Assembly: GCA_963756715.1 (NCBI GenBank) | Contig: CAVWOV010000007.1 | Coordinates: 1-64,000, forward strand | DNA from: VAZQ01 sp963756715 | GTDB lineage: Bacteria > Pseudomonadota > Alphaproteobacteria > Rhizobiales > Xanthobacteraceae | Reading direction: 5' to 3' | Length of the DNA stretch: 64,000 bases | In this document: positions 57,780 to 64,000 of the stretch, one piece after another | Layout: every line of letters starts with the position of its first letter | Position numbering within the stretch: position 1 is the first letter of the stretch | The notes under the pieces: generated by a model | Seen by the model: the letters and a program-made list of their open reading frames with translations, nothing else | What the model was told of the DNA's origin: nothing | The model's database searches: none | Translations under genes and position numbers: made by a program

Positions 57780-58895
57780 TCAACCGATCCTGATGAGTTG
57801 ATCGTTCGGCGTGATCGCGCCGGTAATCGCCTCATAGCCATCGGGCGTAATGCGATACATGTCCTCGACGTGAAATCCCATGCGCCCGGGGATCATGTAG
57901 AGCGGCTCCATGGTGCAGGTGATGTTGGGCTCCAGCACCACCGTGCGGGTATCGGTGATGTAGGGCTCCTCATGGATGGTCTGGCCGATGCCGTGGCCGA
58001 GAAATTTCAACGTCGGCTCAATGTCGCGATCGCGCAGATACTTGACGTAAGTGCGATAGAGGTCTGCCACCGCGGTCCCCGGCTTGAGCATGGCTTTGCA
58101 GGCTTCGCGCGCGCCGATCATCTTGCTCCAGATGTCGTTTTGTTCGTCGGTCGGCGTTCCGACCACGGCGGTGCGGGTCACGTTGGAGCGGTACTGCTTC
58201 ATATCGCCAAGGATCTCGACCCGCACGATGTCGCCTTTTTCGACCGCCTTGTCGGTCGGCGTGCAGTTGGTGATGCCGCTGCGCACGCCGGAGCCGACTT
58301 GGCATTTGAGGCCGTCGCAGCCGCCGTCGAGCATCATGCCGCCGATGGTCTGCGCGATGGCTTTCTCGGTCATGCCCGGCTTGATCTGGTGCAGCACCTC
58401 GCCGATCACGCGATCGGTCAGGCGGCCGACCTCGGTGAGCACGGCGATTTCCTGGTCGGTCTTGATCATCCGCGCATTGAAATAGAGGTCGCGACACGGC
58501 ACGAGGGTCGCCGCCGGCAGCCGTTCGCGCAGCCGGATGTAGTCCTGTGCCGGCATATAATCGAGTTCGATCGCGATGCGTCCCGAACCGGCGCCCGCTT
58601 CGATCAGGGTGTCGGCAAGAATATCGGCCGGGTCCTGCGTGAACTGGTTGTAGGATCGAATATCCGCAAATCGCGAACGCTGCTTTGCGAGATTCTCCTC
58701 GACATTGACGACGATCTGCGATGCGAACTCATCGCCCGCCAGGACCGTGATGGTGCGGCGGAAACGGTTGCTCGCATGGCTTGGGACGAGAAACCCGGCC
58801 GTGTAAGTGACATTGTCCTGCGAAAACGCGACGAGCGCGTCATATCCGGCCTTTCGCATGGCCGAGCGCAATTTGCCAAGAACTTCGTGTTCCAT
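57780..58895 (-). CDS. M24-family creatinase/aminopeptidase-fold protein with altered metal site
   Basis: 371 aa pita-bread fold enzyme: N-terminal creatinase domain (VLGKLRSAMRKAGYDALVAF) and C-terminal M24 domain. In metallo-aminopeptidases the motif is V..DxGx..GY.SD.TRT; here it is VRVEILGDMKQYRSNVTRT, so the two Asp ligands are Glu and Asn. The His (FLGHGIGQTIHEEP) and the later Glu residues (TMEPLYMIPG, FHVEDMYRI) remain. This resembles metal-independent members such as creatinase more than peptidases. ATG 58895 sits behind GAAGG; ATG 58901 is also possible. Fifteen bases after the opine-dehydrogenase-like gene. Confidence 0.82.
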   Translation of the reverse strand: MEHEVLGKLRSAMRKAGYDALVAFSQDNVTYTAGFLVPSHASNRFRRTITVLAGDEFASQIVVNVEENLAKQRSRFADIRSYNQFTQDPADILADTLIEAGAGSGRIAIELDYMPAQDYIRLRERLPAATLVPCRDLYFNARMIKTDQEIAVLTEVGRLTDRVIGEVLHQIKPGMTEKAIAQTIGGMMLDGGCDGLKCQVGSGVRSGITNCTPTDKAVEKGDIVRVEILGDMKQYRSNVTRTAVVGTPTDEQNDIWSKMIGAREACKAMLKPGTAVADLYRTYVKYLRDRDIEPTLKFLGHGIGQTIHEEPYITDTRTVVLEPNITCTMEPLYMIPGRMGFHVEDMYRITPDGYEAITGAITPNDQLIRIG

Positions 58896-58909
58896 ACTCA
58901 TCCTTCAGA

Positions 58910-60013
58910 TCAAGCGCCTTCCTCGACGAATCTCCGCAAATCGGACGGCGACTTGCCGGCAAGGCCCAGCCGTTCCAGCGTCAGGCCATCGCGCATATAG
59001 TCGACGCCGACGGAGAGCCCGGCAAGCTGCACCAGCGCATCGATGGTCGGCGTTTTCACCCCGGCCAGCCGGCCAAGCTCTGCGAACGGGACAAGTCCAT
59101 AGCCGACATCTTCGTGGACGTAGCGGTGATCGAGGGAGGGCGGAGATTTGATGGTCTTGTTCGGTTCGCTCTCCCGGCAAGCCCGCGAAATGTCGCCACT
59201 CGCCCTGGCGGCTTCCGTCGTCAGCCCGGCTTGATAGAACACGTCGATGAATGGGGTGGCGGGAACGCCCAAAGCCTTGGCGACCGCCATCCGCTCGACG
59301 TCGACCTGCGCGGTCACGCGTCCGACGGCTTGGCTGAAGCCTTCCTTGTAGAACAGGAAGTCGCCATGGGTGTGCTCGATCCAGCCGGCATTCATGATCA
59401 TTCCCGGCGGATGAAACACCGCGTTGAGGTTCGACAGCCCGGTCTCCAGCACGCTGCCCGCCTGCAGGATTTCGGGGTAGAGCGGCTTGAGCAGCGCAAA
59501 CAGAGCGTCGGCGTGTTTCCCGGGGAGCGCGGCAAAGCGCAGTCGCTTGGTGTAGCTGTAGATGTTGACGAGGCCGGGCCCTTCCATCCGCGTGATGTAG
59601 GTCAGCGTGACCGTCTCGCAGCTCCGGACCGCCCCGCGATAGCCGGCCTTGCGCAACTCATACAGGAAGTGAAGCCCGCCTCCGGTGTGGCCTGGATTAA
59701 TGAAGATCGGCTGGCCTTCTGCGAGCAGCGGCGCCAACGCACAGGCATAAAACTCATGCGCGACCGAAGGGACGACCAGCATGATGAGATCGGCGCCGCG
59801 GACCGCCTCGGCAACATCGGTGGTGATCAGGTCGATCGGTACCAGACCCTGCTGAATGCCGCGCACCTCGATGCCGCCTTGCGCGCGGAACGGAGCCAGT
59901 CGCTCGGCATTGCGCGCATGCAGGCGCACCGAATATCCGCGCTTGCCGAGGTCGGCCGCCGCCGCGCAACCGCCATGCCCGGCGCCGAGGACCGCAACCG
60001 ACTTCACTGCCAT
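58910..60013 (-). CDS. Opine/octopine dehydrogenase-like protein, copy B
   Basis: 367 aa. N-terminal NAD(P) Rossmann motif SVAVLGAGHGGCAAAADLGK; C-terminal NAD/NADP octopine/nopaline dehydrogenase domain with the NAVFHPPGMIMNAGWIE region carrying the conserved His, and an end GLTLERLGLAG. The reaction class is reductive condensation of an amino acid with a keto acid, or the reverse oxidation. The frame runs on upstream without a stop into copy A, but ATG 60013 has its own AGGA site, and the joining stretch is out-of-frame DNA. It is followed by the M24 gene. Confidence 0.85.
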   Translation of the reverse strand: MAVKSVAVLGAGHGGCAAAADLGKRGYSVRLHARNAERLAPFRAQGGIEVRGIQQGLVPIDLITTDVAEAVRGADLIMLVVPSVAHEFYACALAPLLAEGQPIFINPGHTGGGLHFLYELRKAGYRGAVRSCETVTLTYITRMEGPGLVNIYSYTKRLRFAALPGKHADALFALLKPLYPEILQAGSVLETGLSNLNAVFHPPGMIMNAGWIEHTHGDFLFYKEGFSQAVGRVTAQVDVERMAVAKALGVPATPFIDVFYQAGLTTEAARASGDISRACRESEPNKTIKSPPSLDHRYVHEDVGYGLVPFAELGRLAGVKTPTIDALVQLAGLSVGVDYMRDGLTLERLGLAGKSPSDLRRFVEEGA

Positions 60014-60129
60014 TTCGCGTCCTGCGTGTTGAAGATGATGCGGAGCGCGATCATGGGCAGGGCGGTCCGTTGTCAACCAAAGTGGCGCGCTGACTGAATC
60101 GGTGTTCGCATATCCGCCGTGCACAACTC

Positions 60130-61249
60130 TTATCCGCTGGCGCGTCCGGTCCGTAGCAAGGCCGTGACCTCGGCTTGCCGTCATGTCCGCGATGCCCATG
60201 CGCTCCAGCGTAAGCCCCTCCTGGCGATAGGTTCGTGCCGCGACGATGGACGCGATCGCGATCACCGCGTCGGCGCACGGCGTCGGCACGCCGGCCACGC
60301 GGCCAAGCTCCGCGATGGCAACAAGCCCGTACGGCACGTCCTCGTTGAGAAAGCGATGGTCGATGGTGGCGGGCGCCCTGATCCAGCGGTTCGGTTCGCT
60401 GTTGTGAAACACGTCATACGCCGTGCCGCCGTCGCGTCCGGCGGCGTTGGTGTAGCCCATCCGAAAGAAGAATTGCGGCAGCGGCTCGATCTCGACGCCG
60501 AGGCCGGCGGCAACGGCGATCCGTTCGGCATCGAGCGCATCGATCAGGCGTCCGACGCTAGGCGTGATGCCGTCGTAGTAGTGATGGTAATCGCCGCCGG
60601 TCGATTCCACGCGGCCGACATTCAGCAGCAGCGCGGGCGGATGATGGATGGCGTTGGTGTAGGGGAAGACGGTGTGAAGCAATGACGGCCTGGGCTGGAT
60701 CTGCGGAAACACGTGGCGGACCCGCGCTGCCACCGCATCGAGCTCGTCCCCGGGAAACACCGCGAAATAGAGGATCTGTGCCGCGCGCGTGATCCGGATC
60801 TTGCTCGGCGTGCTCTTGCGGCAAATGAAAGGCAGGCTCGACGAGTCGCAGTAGGTTCCGAGTTTGCCGCCCGCCTTGCGGATCGTGTTCGGGATCAGCA
60901 GCACCGTGTGGCCGGGAGCCGCCATGACCAACTGCTCGGGTGTGATATGCGGCGCGATGGTGCGGGCCACGTCCTCATGGGCGTGGGTCGGCGACATGAT
61001 GAGCACGAGATCGGCGCCCGCGATCGCCGCGCCGGCATCGTTGGTGATGAGCGAAAGCGGCGCGAAGCCGTCGCCAAGCGTGCCCTCGTATTCGATGCCG
61101 CCGATCGCCGATAACGGCTCGGTGGTGCTGCGGCTGCGGCCGTAAAGGCGGATGTCGAAACCGCGCGGCGCCAGCTGCGCCGCGGCCGCGCAGCCGCCGT
61201 TGCCGGCGCCGATGATCGCGATGCTCTTGATCGGCCGCAACGTCGTCAT
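60130..61249 (-). CDS. Opine/octopine dehydrogenase-like protein, copy A (indel near 3' end)
   Basis: About 372 aa after correction. NAD(P) motif SIAIIGAGNGGCAAAAQLAP; catalytic region NAIHHPPALLLNVGRVE; family ending GLTLERMGIADMTA. One extra A at about 60166 destroys the true ending; in the correct phase it reads AEVTALLRTGRASG and stops at TAA 60130-60132. As written, the frame runs on into copy B and gives a false 779-residue protein. The two copies are clear paralogues but well diverged, so they probably act on different substrates or form a heteromer. ATG 61249 overlaps the enolase-type gene stop. Confidence 0.83.
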
Positions 61250-62418
61250 CCTATGCGGTACTTCGCGATCTTCGCCTCGTCGACCTCGATGCCGAGGCCG
61301 GGTCCGTCCGGCACGTAGATCTGCCCCTTGTCATAACGGAACGGCGTCTTGATGAGATCGTCGAGATATTTCCGGCCGGCCACTTTGGTGACGACCGTCT
61401 CGGCCGTCGAGGTGACCGGGATCGTGCCGGGAAGGACGATCTCCGGCGAGGACACGGCGAGGTGCAAATCGGCGGCGACGCCGATCCCCATTTCGGCCGA
61501 GCCGTTGATGTCGCACGGCAGCGACGCCGCGCCGGCGATGGCGAGGAGGCGCTTGGCGCGCGAGAGGCCGCCCGGCTTGGTGTAGTAGACGGAAAGCATC
61601 TGCGCGGCGTTCAGCCGGACGATCTCCAGCACGTCCTCGGCGGTCCACGCGCTTTCGTCGGCCATGACCGGAACGTTGATACGCGCGCTCACCTCGGCCA
61701 TGGCGTGCAGCCCCTCGACCGGCTGCTCGGCATAGACCAGGTCGTATTTCTCCATGGCATTGATGACGCGCACGGCTTCGCGCCACGTCCGGTAGCCCTG
61801 GTTGGCATCGACGCGAATCTTGCCGGCGCTGCCGATCGCCTGCCGCACGGCGGCCACCACCTGGAGGTCGCGCTCGGCCTCGACGCCGATCTTGACCTTG
61901 ATGGTCGTGATGCCCTCGGCGATCACCTCGGCCGCCTCGCGCGCGGCTGTGTCCGCGTCCATGATCCCGATGCTGTGCGCGAGCGCCGTGCCGTCGCGGA
62001 CCTTGCCGCCCAGGAGTTGATAGACCGGCACGCCGTAGATCTTGCCGACCGCGTCGTGCAGCGCGACGTCGATCGCCGCTTTCGCGTAGGGGTAGCCGCG
62101 CAGGACGCGGTTCATCCGCGCGTGCAGTTGTTCGATCTCGGTCACGTTCTGCCCGGTAATGGCGGGAAGCAGCACTTCTTTCAGTGCAACCGCCGTCATC
62201 TTCGGCGTCTCGCCATAGCGCGTGCCGTGATCGCCGCCCCAGGTGCCGATCACCTGCGCCTCGCCCCAGCCGATAATGCCGCTTTCGAGTTCGAGACGGA
62301 GCACCACGTAGCCTTCGCCGATGCGCGCCGTGTGACCCACCCAATGATGCGGCCGGCGGATGGGCAGGGCGACGAGAAAGATCTCGCCGCCGCGAATTTT
62401 CAGGCTGGACATGGACAT
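61246..62418 (-). CDS. Enolase-superfamily enzyme (mandelate racemase/muconate lactonizing type)
   Basis: 390 aa. Capping domain to ~residue 130, then TIM barrel. Catalytic elements of the MLE subgroup: KxK (TTIKVKIGVE, ~residues 172-174), metal Asp in RIRVDANQGY-like IRVDANQGYRT, Glu in YAEQPVEG, Asp in VMADESAW, and a Lys in YYTKPGGLSRA. Members racemise, epimerise or cyclise carboxylates (dipeptide epimerases, N-succinylamino acid racemases). First gene of the opine-dehydrogenase/M24/LLM/tct cluster, 55 bases after prfC. Substrate unknown. Confidence 0.87.
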   Translation of the reverse strand: MSMSSLKIRGGEIFLVALPIRRPHHWVGHTARIGEGYVVLRLELESGIIGWGEAQVIGTWGGDHGTRYGETPKMTAVALKEVLLPAITGQNVTEIEQLHARMNRVLRGYPYAKAAIDVALHDAVGKIYGVPVYQLLGGKVRDGTALAHSIGIMDADTAAREAAEVIAEGITTIKVKIGVEAERDLQVVAAVRQAIGSAGKIRVDANQGYRTWREAVRVINAMEKYDLVYAEQPVEGLHAMAEVSARINVPVMADESAWTAEDVLEIVRLNAAQMLSVYYTKPGGLSRAKRLLAIAGAASLPCDINGSAEMGIGVAADLHLAVSSPEIVLPGTIPVTSTAETVVTKVAGRKYLDDLIKTPFRYDKGQIYVPDGPGLGIEVDEAKIAKYRIG

Positions 62419-62473
62419 TGTGGATGGAATTCCGCTTGCACTGACTTCGACGGAGCAGCGAAGCGGACTATCG

Positions 62474-64000
62474 TCAGGCCGCCGGCTTGTTCCGGTGAAT
62501 ATCCTTTACGTCGGTAAAGGTCACGTCGGCATTCTGCTGGCCCGTATAGTCGAGGTCAAACGCATTGCGCGCCAGGAAGACCAGATCGCCATCGAGATCC
62601 TCGGCGATGGCCGAGCGATGCTTCGCCACGAACCGGTCAAGCGTGCTCCGGTCCTTGGCGGCGATCCAGCGGGCAAGCTGAAACTCGGCGACGTCCCAAT
62701 CGACCGGCAATCCGTATTCGTGCGCCAGCCTCGCCTTCAACACGTCGAGCTGCAGCGGGCCGACGACGCCGACCAGGGCAGGGGACCCGTCGGTCGGACG
62801 GAAGACCTGCGCCACGCCCTCTTCGGCCAGCTCTCCCAGCGCCTGCTTGAGCTTCTTCGCCCGCATGGCGTCGGTCAGGCGGACCCGACGGAGAATTTCC
62901 GGCGCGAAATTCGGCACGCCCAGGAAATTGAGGTCTTCGCCTTCGGTCAGGGCGTCGCCGATGCGTAGCGTGCCGTGATTGGGGATGCCGACGACGTCAC
63001 CGGCATGGGCCTCCTCGGCAAGCGCGCGATCCTGTGCGAAGAAAAACTGCGGCGCATGCAGGCTGATGAGCTTGCCGGTCCGGATCTGCTTGACCTTCAT
63101 GCCGCGCGTGAGCCGGCCGGAGCACAACCGCACGAAGGCGATGCGATCGCGATGGTTCGGGTCCATGTTCGCCTGAATCTTGAAAACGAACGCCGTCATC
63201 CCGTGCTCGGTCGCGGCCACTGTGCGCTTGTCAGCGGGCTGCGCCCGCGGCGGCGGCGCCATCGCGGCCAGCGCATTGAGCAGATCGCCGACGCCGAAAT
63301 TCTTCAGCGCGCTGCCGAAGAAGACGGGCGTCAGGTGGCCCTCGGCGAATGCCTCCGGGTCGAACCGCTTGCAGGCATCCCGCACCAGGTCGAGTTCGCC
63401 GCCGATGGCCGCGGCATCGAGGCCGGGGTTAAGGGCAGCGATCTCCGGCACCGACATTTCGCGCAGCTTGCCGGCCGAGCCTGCGTCGCCATCGAGCAGG
63501 CGCACGCCGCCGGATCTCGATGTCGATCGTGCCGACGAAATCGCGCCCGCGCCCGACCGGCCAGGTGATCGGCGCGGTGTCGAGCGCAAGCGTCTTCTCG
63601 ATCTCGTCGAGGAGGTCGAACGGGTCGCGGCTCTCGCGATCCATCTTGTTGATGAAGGTGATGATCGGAATGTCGCGCAGCCGGCAGACCTCGAACAGCT
63701 TGCGCGTGCGCGGTTCGATGCCCTTGGCGGCGTCGATCACCATCACGGCCGAATCGACCGCCGTGAGCGTCCGGTAGGTGTCTTCCGAGAAGTCCTCGTG
63801 GCCCGGCGTATCGAGCAGGTTGAAGACCCGGCCGCCGTATTCGAACGTCATCACCGAGGTGACGACGGAAATCCCGCGCTCGCGCTCGATGTCCATCCAA
63901 TCCGAACGGGTCGAACGCCGGTCGCGCTTGGCCTTGACCTGCCCGGCGAGCTGGATGGCGCCGCCGAACAGCAGCAGCTTCTCCGTTAAGGTGGTCTTGC
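62474..64000 (-). CDS. prfC: Peptide chain release factor 3 (N-terminus beyond window; frameshifted)
   Basis: GTPase that recycles RF1/RF2 from the ribosome. The window begins inside the P-loop (GKTTLTEKLLLFGGAIQLAG at the right edge), followed by switch II DTPGHEDFSEDT, FINKMDRESRDPFDLLDEIE, and an EF-Tu-like domain 2 and RF3 C-terminal domain (FRPTDGSPALVGVVGPLQLD). One extra base at about 63512 shifts the frame between DFVGTIDI and GGVRLLDGDAGSAGKL; both sides are intact. Roughly the first 15 residues are outside. It is a housekeeping gene unrelated to the catabolic cluster that follows. Confidence 0.92.

Noticed and set aside
58910..61249. Single 779-residue tandem opine dehydrogenase
   Set aside because: Created by one inserted base that removes the natural stop of the first gene; the second gene has its own start signals.

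Overview
The window looks like chromosomal DNA of a high-GC alphaproteobacterium, most likely order Hyphomicrobiales (Bradyrhizobium, Xanthobacteraceae or Pseudolabrys type). The main reasons are the chvG-chvI two-component pair lying near ATP-dependent pckA, the dense GC-rich coding, a fused LivM-LivG transporter subunit, and an abundance of catabolic clusters each carrying its own uptake system. No rRNA, tRNA, CRISPR array or intact insertion sequence was seen.

Layout. 0-12 kb is core and household DNA: chvG (cut by the left edge), chvI, a HugZ-like flavin/heme protein, a GbsR-type regulator with a DUF4166 gene and a membrane-anchored SDR, a secreted alpha/beta hydrolase beside the tail of a lost paralogue, pckA with a clear terminator, a DUF4105 membrane protein, and a bicupin oxalate decarboxylase-like enzyme. 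12-21 kb (minus) holds a GNAT fusion protein, an amidohydrolase with an SsuABC/THI5-type ABC importer, a YdhS-like FAD protein and a CodA-type cytosine deaminase. 21-24.8 kb (plus) is a three-subunit molybdenum hydroxylase. 24.9-33 kb (minus) is livKH-(MG)-F plus two acyl-CoA ligases. 33.1-40 kb (plus) is an oxygenase cluster: racemase-fold protein, ferredoxin, Rieske oxygenase alpha and beta, thiolase-like protein, DUF35-SDR fusion, cyclase-family hydrolase, SDR. 40-43 kb (minus) is a TRAP transporter. 43.2-53.5 kb (minus) is a LysR-hyuA-hyuB-ring-opening amidohydrolase-ABC importer-amidase array. 53.6-62.4 kb (minus) is a tctABC importer with an LLM oxidoreductase, an M24 creatinase-like protein, two opine-dehydrogenase-like proteins and an enolase-superfamily enzyme. 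prfC runs off the right edge.

How the genes may work together. Uptake systems are interleaved with C-N ring-opening or amide hydrolases and redox enzymes. A reasonable inference is catabolism of nitrogen heterocycles: cytosine deaminase, Mo hydroxylase, barbiturase/cyanurate hydrolase family enzyme, amidase and HyuAB together resemble an oxidative pyrimidine or cyclic-imide route. The oxygenase cluster contains a thiolase homologue without the catalytic Cys next to a DUF35 protein, which recalls Ltp2/ChsH2-type retro-aldolases. The 53.6-62.4 kb cluster looks like catabolism of an imino-acid (opine-like) or N-substituted amino acid compound.

Quality warning. From about 15 kb to 63.5 kb many genes are broken by single-base insertions or deletions, while the protein sequence on both sides stays perfect. 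About thirty such sites can be placed, ten of them in the codA gene alone, and none was found in the first 15 kb. They look more like uncorrected sequencing or assembly errors than real pseudogenes, and one of them falsely fuses two opine-dehydrogenase genes. Coordinates of such genes are given for the whole reconstructed gene.
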